Below the pieces are notes generated by a model, which was not told the DNA's origin, ran no database searches, and saw only the letters and a list, made by a program, of their open reading frames with translations. From NCBI GenBank assembly GCA_947579665.1, contig OX388350.1, positions 82,417,152 to 82,481,151 of the forward strand: a stretch of DNA of 64,000 nt, in the 5' to 3' direction. The number at the start of each line of letters is the position of its first letter. The stretch's first letter is position 1. This stretch comes from Sympetrum striolatum. Its lineage: Eukaryota > Arthropoda > Insecta > Odonata > Libellulidae. Made by a program: the position numbers and the translations under genes. Shown here piece by piece: positions 12,495-26,248 of this stretch.

Positions 12495-12557
12495 ATAGAT
12501 ATAGATGCTTCTCCGGATTCATTCATGTATATACCTATATAGATAGATAGATAGATA

Positions 12558-13633
12558 GGATACTAATTCACAGCCTAAACCACAAGCGTGATTGACTTGA
12601 AATTTTTACGGCGAATTGGCCATAACGTACAACCACCAGAAAAAATGCGATTTTGAACCTCAGTGTCATGGGTTCGATTCCAGAAGGCCTCAAAGTCGCG
12701 ATTTTCTCCATAAGGATACATGGCGGGGATTTTCGAAAATTTTTTTGGTGCACTTCCCGGAAACGTAGAGAATTGAAATTCAAGGGATCGCTAGAAGCCG
12801 TGCAACTCCAACGTAAATCAGAAAGACATCGACGAATATGGTCCATGGTTCGATCCTAGGTCGGGGCAAATATCGGCCGTTTAAAATGCATTGCGGCGAT
12901 TTTGAAGATTTTTTTTGGATCCTTTCCCGATAACATGGATACTTGAAACTCAGCACGTGGATAGATATAATGAATATATTTCATAATAAAATTTTACATG
13001 TTCGCTGATGGTTCTTGGTTCGATCCCAGAGGGCCATTTGCACTTCTCAATGCATTTCTTACGGAGATGACGGAAACAAAATTTAGGTCTTTCCCGGCAT
13101 GCTATCGACTTCAAACTTTCCATGATACAAGAGCAAGTTCTTACAAATCAAACTGTTCATTCACAGTTTACAATATGTCCTGGGTTCGACACCAGGTGTC
13201 TCTGCAATCAGAAGTTGATCCGATTTTTAGGAATTATTTTGAAACCTTTCCCAATAATATAGAAACTTGAAATTCAGCATATACTTATATATCATAAATA
13301 GGTTTCTGAAACATATTTTAGATTTCCAAGATCGTCCTTGGTTCGAATCCAGAGAGCCATTTAAATTCGTGAAAAGTAGAACGTCTTTTGAGGCAGTTGT
13401 AGCCAACATTTCTGCTTGAATTTTCACACACAGTCAGAATTGGTGATCTTCTATAGTGCTGCATAGTAATTTTACCAGTATGACCCGGGTTTGTTACCAG
13501 ACGATGAAATTGCAGCGAATTTTAAGAATATTTACAATCCTTTTATTTTCTTTTGAGGACCCTCCCAAAATGATGCCGATATGAAATTAATATGCCGATC
13601 TGCTTGCAGTATGCAAGCTACATTTTACTCGTA
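12558..13633 (+). mobile_element. Array unit 13, complete
   Basis: Short class, preceded by a GATA run. Motif 6 is destroyed (GGTTTGTTACC). Ends tail-to-tail against the next unit with only a TA spacer. Confidence 0.85.
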
Positions 13634-13677
13634 TATATATACGAGTAAAATGTTGCTTGCATACTGCAAGCAGATCG
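13596..13677. repeat. Tail-to-tail palindrome
   Basis: About 82 bp, near-perfect palindrome centred on GTATATATATAC. Each half holds a GCTTGCA hairpin, so the joint could form a large cruciform with a smaller hairpin in each arm. The same spacer occurs at 26205-26216 and 34375-34386. Confidence 0.85.
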
Positions 13678-14719
13678 ACAACGCTAATTTCATGTCGACA
13701 TCATATTGGGACGGCCCTCAAAAGAAAAAAAAAAGGATTGAAAATATTCGTAAAATTCGCTGCAATATCATCGTCTGGCATCGAACCCGGGTCTTACTGG
13801 TGAACTTACTATGCAGCGCAATGGAAGATCACCATCTCTAATTATGTGTGAAAATTCAAGCAGAAATATTGGCTGCAACTGCCTCAAACGGCGATCTACT
13901 TTTCACGAATTTAAATGGCTCTCTGGATTCGAACCAAGGACGATCTAGGAAATCTTAAACATGTTTTTAAAATTTATCTAAGTACTCTATCTATATGCCT
14001 AATTACATGTTTTAATATTATTGGGAAGGGGTTAAAATTAATTCTTAAATATCATATATTTTACTGATTGTAGAGACGCCTGGTGTCGAACCCAGGACAT
14101 ATTGGTAGCTGTGAATGCACAGAATGATTTATTAGGACTTCATCTTATTTCATACAAAGTTTGAAGTCGGTATCATGCCGGGAAGTACCTAAAAATATTT
14201 TCTTTTATCTCCATAAGAAGTGCATTGAGGAATGTAAATGGCTCTCTGGGATCGAACCAAGGACCATCAGCAAATTTGTAAAATTTCATTGTTAAATATA
14301 TTTATGATATCTAAACCCATGCCGAATTTCAAGTTTCCATGCCATTGGGAAAGGGTCCAAGAAAAATCTTAAAAATCGCCACAATGCATTTTAAACGGCC
14401 GATTTTTGCCCCGTCCTAGCATCGAACCTAGAATAATATTCGTAGATGTCTTTATGGTTTTCTTTTGATATGGAGGGCATCTAGCGATCCCTCGAGTTTC
14501 AACTGTCTCCTTTTCCGGGAAGTGCCTCAAATAAATTTTCGAAAATCCCCGCCATGTAATCTTATGGGGAAAATCGCGACTTTGGGGCCTTCTGGAATCG
14601 AACCCATGACACTGAGGTTCAAAGTCGGCTTTTTCCTGGAGGTTACACGTTATGGCCAATATGTCGTAAAAATTTCAAGGCATTGGCACTTGTGGAACAT
14701 GGTTAGAATTTTGATCCCC
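13639..14719 (-). mobile_element. Array unit 14, alternative head
   Basis: Minus-strand unit with the GGGGATCAAAATTC head at its right end, followed by the GACGCTTCTCCGGATATACC terminal variant. Confidence 0.85.
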
Positions 14720-14776
14720 TATGAATGTATATATATCTATTATATATAGACGCTTCTCCGGATATACCTATATATA

Positions 14777-15879
14777 TACGAGTAAAATGTAGCTTGCATA
14801 CTGCAAGCAGATCGACAACACTAATTTCATATCGGCATCATATCGGGACGGACATCAAAAGAAAAAAAAAATTCAAAATATTCGTAGAATTCGCTGCAAT
14901 TTAATCACCTGGCAGCGAACCCCGGTTTTCCTGGTGTACTTACTATGCAGCAAAATAGAAAATTACCATATCAAACTATGTGTGAAAATTCAAGCAAAAC
15001 TATTAGGTGCAACTACCTCAAACGAGGTCCTACTATTCACATACACTCCTTATTTGAGAAATTATAATGTTCTCTGGTATCGAACCCAGGAACAGCATGG
15101 TCTTATCTATTTTTTTTCTTAAACAAAGTGTTAATATACATCTTCCATCTAAGCAAGAGCTCCCTTACATATCGATAAATGCATAAAAAAATTATGAAAA
15201 GATACCCCATAGTATTATATATGGGTGATATTTTTACCGCCCGGCATCGAACCCGGGTCTTTCAGGCAATACTTTCTATGCAGCACAAAAGAAAAACACC
15301 ATCTCTAACCGCGTATGCAAATTCAAGCAGAAATATTGGTTACAACTGCCTCAAATGACGTCCTACTTTTCCTTTATATTCCTTATGAGAGAAACGTTAT
15401 TGTGCTCTGGCTTCGAACCCAGGAACAGTACGGTCTTATGAAAATTTTTTTCTAAAACTTATTCGTACCATACATCTTCCAGCCAAGCACGAACATCCTA
15501 TCATTTCGATAAGTGCATCTAAAAAAATAATGAAAAACGGCTCCCATGTATTTTAAAGGGCAGATCTTTGCATCGTCCTAGCATCGAACCCAGGATAACT
15601 TTTGTAAAAGTCATTGATGTTTTCGAAAGTCCAAGACCATAAATATAGGCACCTTGAGTTTTACTTCTCTACCTATCCGGAAAGTATTTTTTTTTAATTC
15701 CCGAAAATCACGGCAATGCATTCAAACGGGAAAAATCGGGATTTTGGGGCCCTCTGGAATCGAACCTATGACACTGAGGATCAAAGTCTCTTTTTTCCTG
15801 GGGGTTTCACGTTATGGCCAATATGTCATAAAAATTTCAGATCAATGACGCTTGTAGTTTAGGCTGTGAATTTGTATCC
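14777..15879 (-). mobile_element. Array unit 15, long class
   Basis: Second-class unit, 1103 bp, nearly identical (inverted) to the two units at 29667-30769 and 30859-31960. Its length matches theirs to within 1 bp, pointing to recent spread of this subfamily. Confidence 0.85.
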
Positions 15880-15938
15880 TATCTATCTATATAGGTATAT
15901 ATATGAATGAATCCGGAGAAGCATCTATATATAATAGA

Positions 15939-17017
15939 TACGAGTAAAATGTTGCTTGCATACTGCAAGCAGATCGGCAATACTAATTTCATATCGGCAT
16001 CATATCGGGACGGTCCTCAAAAGAAAAAAAAGGATTGAAATTTTTCTTAAAAATTCACTGAAATTTCATCGTCTAGCATCGAACCCGGGTCGTACTGGTG
16101 AACATACTATGCTGCACAATAGAAGATCACCATCTGTAACTATTTGTGAAAATTCAAGCAGAAATATTGGCTACAACAGCCTCAAAAGACGTTTTAATTT
16201 TCACGAATGTAAATGGCTCTCTGGATTCGAACCAAGGACGATCTTGGAAATCTAAAAGATGGTTTTGAAAGTTATTTATGATCTCTATCTATGTGCCGAA
16301 TTTCAAATTTCTATATTATTGGGAAAGGTTTCAAAATAATTCATAAAAATCGGATCAACTTTAGATTGCAGAGACACCTGGTGTCGAACCCAGGACATAT
16401 TGTAAGTTGTGAATGCACAGTTTGATTTGTAAAAATTTGCTTTCGTTTCATGCAAAGTTTGAAGTCTTTAGCATGTCGGGAAGTACCTAAATTTTGTTTC
16501 CGTTATCTCCGTAAGAAATGCATAGAGGAGTGCAAATCTCCGTCTGGGATCGAACCAAGGACCATCAGCGAACATGTAAAATTTTTTTTATGAAATATAT
16601 TCATAATATCTATCCACGTGTCGAGTTTCAAGTTTCTATGCTATCGGAAAAGGGTTCAAAAAAATCTTAAAAATCGCCGCAATGCATTTTAAACGGCCGA
16701 TTTTTGCCCCGACCTAGCATCGAACCAAGGATAATATTCGTAGATGTCTTTATGGTTTCCTTTTGATATGCGCGGCATCTAGCGATCCCTTGAGTTTCAA
16801 CTCTCTCCTTTTCCGGGAAGTGCCACAAAAAAATTTTCGAAAATCCCCGCCATGTAATCTTATGGGGAAAATCGCGACTTTGGGGCCTTCTGGAATCGAA
16901 CCCATGACACCGAAGTTCAAAGTCGGCTTTTTCCTGGAGGTTACACGTTATGGCCAATATGTCGTAAAAATTTCAAGGCATTGGCACTTGTGGAACATGG
17001 TTAGAATTTTGATCCCC
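15939..17017 (-). mobile_element. Array unit 16, alternative head
   Basis: Minus-strand unit with alternative head at its right end. Its left-hand tail follows directly on a terminal motif ending TATATATAATAGA. Confidence 0.85.
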
Positions 17018-17081
17018 TATGAATGTATATATATATATATATATATATAGGTATATCCGGAGAAGCGTCTATATATAATAG

Positions 17082-18156
17082 ACGAGTAAAATGTAGCTTG
17101 CATACTGCAAGCAGATCGACAACAATATTTTAAATCGGCATTATATCGGGACGGTCTTCAAACGAAAAAAAAAGGATTGAAAATACTCTTAAAATTCGCT
17201 TCAATTTAATCGTCTGGCACCGAACCTGGGTCTTCCTGGTGAACTTACTATACACCACAATAGAAGATCACCATCTCTGACTATGTGTGAAAATGCAAGC
17301 AGAAATATTTGCTGCAACTACCTCAAAAGACGTGCTACTTTTCACGAATGAAAATTGCTCTCTGGATTCGAACCAAGGACGATCGTAGAAATCTAAAACA
17401 TGTTTTTGAAAGTTATTAATGATCTCTATCTATATGCTGAATTTCAAGTTTCTATATTATTGGGAAAGGTTTCAAAATAATTCCTAAAAATCGTATCAAC
17501 TTCTGATTGCAGAGACGCCTGGTGTCGAACCTAGGAAATATTGGTAGCTGTGATTGCACAGTATGACTTATTAGGACTTTATCTTATTTCGTACAAAGTT
17601 TGAAGTCGATATGTTGCCTGGAAGTACCTAAAACTTCTTTCTTTCATCTCCATAAGAAATGCATAAAGGAATGTAAATGGCTCTCTGGGATCGAACCAAG
17701 GACCATCAGCGAAAATGTAAAATTTGATTATTAAATATATATATAATATCTAAACCCATGCCGAATTTCAAGTTTACATTCCATCGGGAAAGGGTCCAAA
17801 AAAAATCATAAAAATCGCCACAATGCATTTTAAACGGCGGATTTTTGCCTCGACCTAGCATCGAACCCAGGATATTTTCAGTAAAACTCATTTATTATTT
17901 CAATAGATCATGACCATATATATCAGCTCCTTGAGTTTAAAGTCCCTACCTATCCGGCAAGTAATTTTTAAAAATTCCCGAAAATCAAAGCAATGCATTT
18001 AAACGGGAAAAATTGGGACTTTGGGGCCCTCTAGAATCGAACCCATGACACTGAGGTGCAAAATCGCAATTTTTCTGGTGGTTACACGTTATGGCCAATC
18101 TGTCGTAAAAATTTCAAGTCAATGACGTTTGTGGTTTGGCCTGTGAGTTTGTATCC
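17082..18156 (-). mobile_element. Array unit 17, complete
   Basis: Short class. Motif 6 reads GGTTCGGTGCC on the minus strand, one base off the core. Confidence 0.85.
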
Positions 18157-18237
18157 TCTCTATATATATATCTATTATATATAGATGCTTCTCCGGATTC
18201 ATTCATGTATATACCTATATAGATAGATAGATAGATA

Positions 18238-19314
18238 GGATACTAATTCACAGCCTAAACCACTAGCGTGATTGATTTGAAATTTTTACGACGTATTGGC
18301 CATAACGTGTAACCGCCAGAAAAATTGCGATTTTGATCCTCAGGGTCATGCGTTCGATTCCAGAGGGCCCCAAAGTCGCGATTTTCTCCATAAGAATACA
18401 TGGCGGGGATTTACGAAAATTTTTTTGAGGTACTTCCCGGGGAGAGAAAGAGTTGAAACTCGAGGGATCGCTAGAAGCCGTGCGTATCCAACGAAAATCA
18501 GAAAAACATCTTAGAATATAGTCCATGGTTCGATGCTTGGTCGGGGCAAAAATCGGCCGTTTAAAAGCATTACGGCGATTTTGAAGATTTTTTTTGGATC
18601 CTTTCCCGATAACATGGATATTCGAAACTCGGCACGTGGATAGATATCATGAATATACTTCATAATCAAATTTTACATGTTCACTGATGGTCCTTGGTTC
18701 GATCCCAGAGGGCCATTTGCACTTCTCAATGCATTTCTTACGGAGACAACGGAAACATAATTTAGGTACTTTCCGACATGCTATCAACTTCAAACTTTGC
18801 ATGATACAAGAGCAAGTCATTACAAATCAAACTGTGCATTCACAGCTTGCAATACGTCCTGGGTTCGACACCAGGTGTCTCTGAAATCAGAATTTGATCC
18901 GATTTTTAGGAATTATTTTGAAACCTTTCCCACTAAAATAGAAACTTGAAATTCGGCATATAGATAGAGATCATAAATATCTATCAGAAACATATTTTAG
19001 AATTCCACGATCGTCCTTGGTTCGAATCCCGAGAGGCATTAACATTCGTGAAAATTAGAACGTTTTTTGAGGCAGTTTTAGCCAATATTTCTGCTTGAAT
19101 TTTCACATATAGTTAGAGATGGTGATCTTCTATTGTGTTTCATACTAGGTTTACCAGTAAGACCCGGGTTCGATGCCAGACGATGAAATTTCAGCGAATT
19201 TTAAGAAAAAATTAAATCCTTTTTTTTTTCTTTTAAAGTCCGTCCCGATATGATGCCGATATGAAATTAGTATTGCCGATCTGCTTGCAGTATGCAAGCT
19301 ACATTTTACTCGTA
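18238..19314 (+). mobile_element. Array unit 18, complete
   Basis: Short class. Motif 1 is preceded by GTCATGC, giving CGTTCGATTCC. A head-to-head linker (18157-18237) with one terminal motif and GATA repeats precedes it. Confidence 0.85.
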
Positions 19315-19420
19315 ATATATATATAGATGCTTCTCCGGATTCATTCATGTATCTATTATATATAGATGCTTCTCCGGATTCATTCATATAGATAGATAGA
19401 TAGATAGATAGGATACTAAT
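19315..19420. repeat. Linker with two direct terminal motifs
   Basis: Two direct copies of the ATATAGATGCTTCTCCGG motif with CATTCAT, then a GATA run. A double motif may be the scar of a lost unit or of replication slippage. Confidence 0.7.
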
Positions 19421-20490
19421 TCACAGCCTAAACCACATGCGTCATTGAGTTGAAATTTTTACAACGTATTGGCCCTAACGTGAAACCCCCAGAAAAAATG
19501 TGATTTTGAACCTCAGTGTCATGGGTTCGATTCCAGAAGGCCCCAAAGTCGCGATTTTCCCCATAAGAATACATGGCGGGGATTTTCGAAAATTTTTTTG
19601 AGGCACTTTCCGGAAAAGGAGAGAGTTAAAATTTAAAGGAATCGCTAGAAGCTGTGCATATCCAACGAAAATCAAAAAGAGATCGCCAAATATGGTCCAA
19701 GGTTCGATGCTAGGTCGGGGCAAATATCGGCCGTTTAAAATGCATTGCGGCGATATTGAAGATTTTTTTTTGGATCTTTTCCCGATAACATGGATACTTG
19801 AAACTCGGCACGTTGGTAGATATCATGAATATATATCATAATCAAATTTTACATGTTCGCTGATTGTCCTTGGTTCGATCCCAGAGGACCATTTGCACTT
19901 CTCAATGCATTTCTTACGGAGATAACGGAAACAAGATTTAGGTACTTTCCGGCATGCTATCGACTTCAAACTTTGCATGATACAAGAGCAAATCTTTACA
20001 AATCAAACTGTGCATTTACAACTTACAATTTGTCCTGGGTTCGACACCAGGTGTCTCTGCAATCAGAAGTTGATCCGATTTTTAGGAATTATTTTGAAAC
20101 CTTTGCCAATATTATAGAAACTTGAAATTCGGCATATAGATAGAGATCATAAATAACTTTCAGAAACATGTTTTAGATTTCCAAGATCGTCCTTGGTTCG
20201 AATCCATGGAGCCATTTACATTCGTGAAAATTAGAACGTCTTTTGAGCAGTTGTAGCCAATATTTCTGCTTGAGTTTTCACACATAGTTAGAGATGGTGA
20301 TCTTCTATTGTGCTGCAAAGTAGGTTTACCAGGAAGACCCGGGTTCGAAGCCAGACGATGAAATTTCAGCGAATTTTAAGAAAAAATTAAATCCTTTTTT
20401 TTCTTCTTTTGAGGGCCGTCCCGATATGATGCCGATATGAAATTAGTATTGCCGATCTGCTTGCAGTATGCAAGCTACATTTTACTCGTA
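19421..20490 (+). mobile_element. Array unit 19, complete
   Basis: Short class. Motif 6 is GGTTCGAAGCC. Confidence 0.85.
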
Positions 20491-20558
20491 TATATATATA
20501 TATCTATTATATATAGATGCTTCTCCGGATTCATTCATGTATCCATATATATATATAT

Positions 20559-21631
20559 ACGAGTAAAATGTAGCTTGCATACTGCAAGCAGATCGACACC
20601 AATAATTTAAAATCGACATTTTATAGGGACGGTCCTCAAAAAACAAAAAGGTTGAAAATATTCTAAAATTCGCTGAAAATTTCATCCTCTGGCATCGAAC
20701 CCGGGTCTTCTTGCATAACTTACTATGCAGCACCATAGAAGATCACCATCTGTAACTATATGTGAAAATTCAAGTAGAAATATTGACTGCAACTGCCTCA
20801 AAAGACGTTCTAATTTCCACGAATGTAAATGGCTCTCTGGATTCGAACCAAGGACGATCTTCAAAATCTAAAACATGTTTCTTAAAGTTGTTTATGATCT
20901 CTATCTATGTGCCGAATTTCAAGTTTCTATATTATTGGAAAATGTTTCAAAATAATTCCTAAAAATCGCATCTACTGCTGATTGCAGAGACACCTGGTGT
21001 CGAACCCAGGACAAATTGTAAACTGCGAATGCACAGTTTGAATTGTACCAACTTGATCTTCTTTTATGCGAAGTTTGAAGTCGATAGCATGCCGGGAAGT
21101 ACCGAAATTTTGTTTCCGTTGTCTCCATAAGAAATGCATTGAAAAGTGCCAATAGCTCTCTGGGATCGAACCAAGGACCATAAGCGAACATGTATAATAT
21201 TATTATGAAATATATTCATGATATCTATCTACGTGCCGAGTTTCAAGTATCCATGTTATTGGGAAAGGATCCAAAAAAAATCTTCAAATTCGACGCAATG
21301 CATTTTAAACGGCCGATTTTGGCATCGTCCTAGCATCGAACCCAGGATATTTTCCATTGAAGTTATTTATGTTTTCGATAGATCATGACCATATATATAG
21401 GCTCCATGAGTTTTGATTCTCTACCTATCCGGAAAGTAATTTTTAATAATTCCCGAAAATCAAAGCAATGCATTTAAACGGGGAAAATCGGGACTTTGGG
21501 GCCCTCTGGAATCGAACCCATGACACTGAGGTTCAAAATCGCATTTTTTCTGGGGGTTTCACGTTAGGGCCAATACGTCGTAAAAATTTCAAGTCAATCA
21601 CGCTTGTGGTTTAGGCTGTGAATTAGTATCC
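20559..21631 (-). mobile_element. Array unit 20, complete
   Basis: Single minus unit between plus units. Its head end runs into three inverted GATACCCA copies (GGGTATCT) and a further linker with two terminal motifs. Confidence 0.85.
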
Positions 21632-21759
21632 TATCTGGGTATCTGGGTATCTGGGTATCTATTATATATAGATGCTTCTCCGGATTCATTCATATATCAT
21701 ATCTATTATATATAGATGCTTCTCCGGATTCATTCATATATCATATATATATATAGAGA

Positions 21760-22838
21760 GGATACAAATTCACAGCCTAAACCACAAGCGTCATTGACTT
21801 GAAATTTTTACGACATATTGGCCATAACGTGTAACCGCCAGAAAAATTGCGATTTTGAACCTCAGTGTCATGGGTTCGATTCCAGAGGGCCCCAAAGTCC
21901 CGATTTTTCACCTTTAAATGCATTGGGTTGATTTTCGGGAATTTTTAAAAAATACTTGCCGGATAGGTAGGGACTCAAAACCCAAGGAGACGATGTATAT
22001 AGTCATGATCTATCGAAAACATAAATGAGTTTTACTAAAAATATACTGGGTTCGATGCTAGGTCGAGGCAAAAATCGGCCGTTTAAAATGCATTGTGGCG
22101 ATTTTTAAGATTTTTTTTGGACCCTTTCCCGATGGCATGGAAACTTGAAACTCGGCACGTAAATACATATCATGAATATATTTCATAATCAAATTTTACA
22201 TGTTCGCTGATGGTCCTTGGTTCGAACCCAAAGGGCCATTTGCACTTCTCAATGCAATTCTTACGGAGATAACGGTAACAAAATTAAGGTACTTCCCGGC
22301 ATGCTATCGACTTCAAACTTTGCATGATAAAAAAGCCAGCCCTTTCAAATCAAACTTTGCATTCTCAGATTACAATATTTCCTGTGTTCGACACCAGGTG
22401 TCTCTGCAATCAGAAATTGATCCGATATTTAGGAATTATTTTTAAACCTTTCCCAATAATATAGAAACTTGAAATTCGGTATATATATAGACATCATATA
22501 TAGGTTTCAGAAACAAATTTTAGATTTCCAAGATCGTCCTTGGTTCGAATCCAGAGAGCCATTTACATTCGTGAAAATTAGAACGTCTTTTGAGGCAGTT
22601 GTAGCCAATATTTCTGCTTGAATTTTCACACATAGTTAGAGATGGTTATCTTTTGTTGTGCTGCATAGTAATTTCACCAGGAAGACCCGGGTTCGATTCC
22701 AGACGATGAAATTTTAGCGAATTTTAAGAAAAATTTGATTCCTTTTTTTTTTTCTTTTGAGGACCGTCCCGATATGATGCCGATATGAAATTAGTATTGC
22801 CGATATGCTTGCAGTATGCAAGCTACATTTTACTCGTA
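21760..22838 (+). mobile_element. Array unit 21, complete
   Basis: Short class. Motif 3 is GGTTCGAACCC with a changed right arm (AAAGGG). Confidence 0.85.
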
Positions 22839-22866
22839 TTCATATATATATATATATATATAGAGA

Positions 22867-23942
22867 GGATACAAAGTCACAGGCCAAACCACTAGCGTCA
22901 ATGGCTTGAAATTTTTACCACGTATTGGCCATAACGTATAACCTCCAGAAAAATTGCGTTTTTGAACCTCAGTGTCATGGGTTCGATTCCAGAGGGCCCC
23001 AAAGTCGCGATTTTCCCCATAAGATTACATGGCGGGGATTTTCGAAAATTTTTTTGAGGCACTTCCCGGAAAAGCAGAGAGTTGAAACTCTAGGGACCGC
23101 TAAATGCCGTGCATAGCCAACGAAAATCGGAAAGACATCTTCGAATATTGTCCTTGGTTCGATGCTAGGCCGGGGCAAAAATCGGCCGTTTAAAATGCAT
23201 TGCGGCGATTTTTAAGATTTTTTTTGGATCCTTTCCCGATAACATGGATTATTGAAACTCGGCAAGTCGATAGATATCATGAATTTTTTTCATAATCGAA
23301 TTTTACATATTAGCTTATGGTCCTTGGTTCGATCCCAGAGGACCATTTGCACTTCCCAATGCTTTTCTTACGGAGATAACGGAAACAAATTTTAGGTACT
23401 TCCCGGCGCGATATCAACTTCAAACTTTGCATGTACAAAGATGAAGTCCATACAAATCAAACAGTGCATTCACAGCTATCAAAGAGTCCTGGGTTCGACA
23501 CCAGGTGTCTCTGCAATCAGAAGTTAATCCGATTTTTAGGAATTATTTTGAAACCTTTTCCAATAATATAGAAACTTTAAATTCGGCATATAGATAGAGA
23601 TCATAAATAACTTTCAGAAACATTTTTTAGATTTCCAAGATCGTCCTTGGTTCGAATCCAGAGAGCCATTTAAATTCGTAAAAATTAGAACGTCTTTTGA
23701 GGCAGTTGTAGCCCATATTTCTGCTTGAATTTTCACACATCGTTAGAGATGGTGATGGTCTATTGTGCTGCATAGTAAGTTCACAGTAAAGACCCGGGTT
23801 CGATGCCGGACGATGGAATTTAGGCAAATTTTAAGAAAAATTTCAATCTTTTTTTTTCTTTTGATGGCCGTCCGGATATGATGCCGACATGAAAATAGTG
23901 TTGTCGATCTGCTTGCAGTATGCAAGCAACATTTTACTCGTA
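22867..23942 (+). mobile_element. Array unit 22, complete
   Basis: Only about 28 bp of TA-rich spacer separates it from the previous tail, and no CTTCTCCGG motif is present at this joint. Confidence 0.85.
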
Positions 23943-24001
23943 TATATGAATGAATCCGGAGAAGCATCTATATATAATAGATATATATATATATATAGAG
24001 A

Positions 24002-25082
24002 GGATACAAACTCACAGCCTAAACCACAAGAGTGATTGAGTTGAAATTTTTACGACATATTGGCCATAACGAGTAACCTCCAGAAAAATTGCGATTTTGA
24101 ACCTCAGTGTCATTGGTTCGATTCCAGAGGGCCCCAAAGTCCCGATTTTTCCCGTTTAAATGCATTACCTTGATTTTCGGGAATTTTTAAAAAATACTTC
24201 CCGGATAGGTAGAGAATCAAAACTCAAGGAGCGTATATATATGGTCATGATCTATCGAAAACATAAATGGGTTTTACTTAAAATATCCTGGGTTCGATGC
24301 TAGGTCGAGGCAAATATCGGCCGTTTAAAATGCATTGTGGCGATTTTTAAGATTTTTTTTGGACAACTTCCCGATGGTATGGAAACTTGAAATTCGGCAT
24401 GGAGTTGGGGATTACAATAATATTTCATTATCAAATTTTTTATATTCGCTGATGGTCCTTGGTTCGATCCCAGAGAGTAATTTGCATTCCTCAATGCATT
24501 TCTTATGGAGATATCAGAAAACGGTTTTACGTACTTCCCGGCATGATATCGACTTCAAACGTTGTATATTATAAGATTAAGTCCTAATAAGTCATATTGT
24601 GCATTCACAGCTACCAATATTTCCTTGGATCGACACCAGGCGTCTCTACAATCAGTAATTTATCCGAGTTTTAAGAATTAATTTAAACCCCTTTCCCAGT
24701 AATATTAAAACATGAAATTAGGCATAGAGATAGAAAACGTAGATACATTTCAAAAACATGTTTAAGATTTCCTAGATCGTCGTTGGTTCGAATCCAGAAA
24801 GCCATTCAAATTATTGAAAAGTAGGACGTCATTTGAGGCAGTTGGAGCCAATATTTCTGCTTGAATTTTCACACATACTTAGAGATGATGATCTTCTGTT
24901 GTTCTCTATAGTAAGTTCACCAGGAAGGCCTAGGTTCGATGCCAGACGATTAAATTGCAGCGAATTTTAAGAATATTTTCAATCCCTTTTTTTTTTTTTT
25001 TTGAGGGCCGTCCCGATATGATGCTGACATGAAATTAGTTTTGTCGATCTGCTTGCAGTATGCAAGCTACATTTTACTCGTA
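24002..25082 (+). mobile_element. Array unit 23, complete
   Basis: Short class. Motif 4 is GGATCGACACC and the T run after motif 6 is unusually long (about 16 T). Confidence 0.85.
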
Positions 25083-25132
25083 TGATATATATGAATGAAT
25101 CCGGAGAAGCATCTATATATAATAGATAGCGA

Positions 25133-26207
25133 GGATACAAATTCACAGGCTAAACCACAATCGTCATTGACCTGAAATTTTTACGACATATTGGCCATAA
25201 CGTGTAACCTCCAGAAAAATTGCGATTTTGAACCTCAGTGTCATTGGTTCGATTCCAGAGGGCTCCAAAGTCCCGATTTTTCCCGTTCAAATGCATTGCC
25301 GTGATTTTCGGGAATTTTTAAAAAATACTTCCCGGATACGTAGAGAATCAAAACTCATGGAGCCTATATATATGGTCATGATCTATCGAAAACGTAAATG
25401 AGTTTTACGGAAAATATCCTGGGTTCGATGCTAGGTCGAGGCAAAAATCGGCCGTTTAAAATGCATTGTGGTGATTTTTAAGATTTTTTTTGGACCCTTT
25501 CCCGATGGCATGGAAACTTGAAATTCGGCATGACGTTGGAGATCATACATATATTTCATAATCAAATTTTACATATTCGGTGATGGTCCTTGGTTCGATC
25601 CCAGAGGGCCATTTACATTCCTCCATGCATTTCTTACGGAGATAACGGAAATAAATTTTAGGTACTTCCCGGCATTCTATCGACTTCAAACTTTGCATGA
25701 TAGAAGAGCAAGTCTTAACAAATCAAACTATGCATTCACAGCTATCAATGTGTCCTGGGTTCGACACCAGGTGTCTCTGCAATCAGAAGTTGATCCGATT
25801 TTATGAATTATTTTGAAACCTTTTCCAATAATATAGAAACTTGAAATTTGGCATATAGATTGAGATGATTAATAACTTTCAGAAACATTTTTTAAATTTT
25901 AGAGGTCGTCCTTGGTTCGAGTCCCGAGAGCCATTTACATTCGTGAACATTAGAGCGTCTTTTGAGGCAGTTGTAGCCAATATTTCTGCTTGAATTTTCA
26001 CACATAATTAGAGATGGTGATCTTCTATTGTGTTTCATAGTAGGTTTACCAGTAAGACCCGGGTTCGATGCCAGACGATGAAATTTCAGCGAATTTTATG
26101 AAAAATTAAATCATTTTTTTTTCTTATGAGGACCGTCCTGATGTGATGCCGATATGAAATTAGTATTGCCAATCTGCTTGCAGTATTCAAGCTACATTTT
26201 ACTCGTA
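25133..26207 (+). mobile_element. Array unit 24, complete
   Basis: Short class. Motif 5 is GGTTCGAGTCC. The tail hairpin has one mismatch (CAGTATTCAAGC). Ends in a tail-to-tail joint. Confidence 0.85.
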
Positions 26208-26248
26208 TATATATACGAGTAAAATGTTGCTTGCATACTGCAAGCAGT
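26173..26248. repeat. Tail-to-tail palindrome
   Basis: Second joint with the invariant core CTCGTATATATATACGAG; slightly less perfect than the one at 13596 because the left hairpin carries a substitution. Confidence 0.85.
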
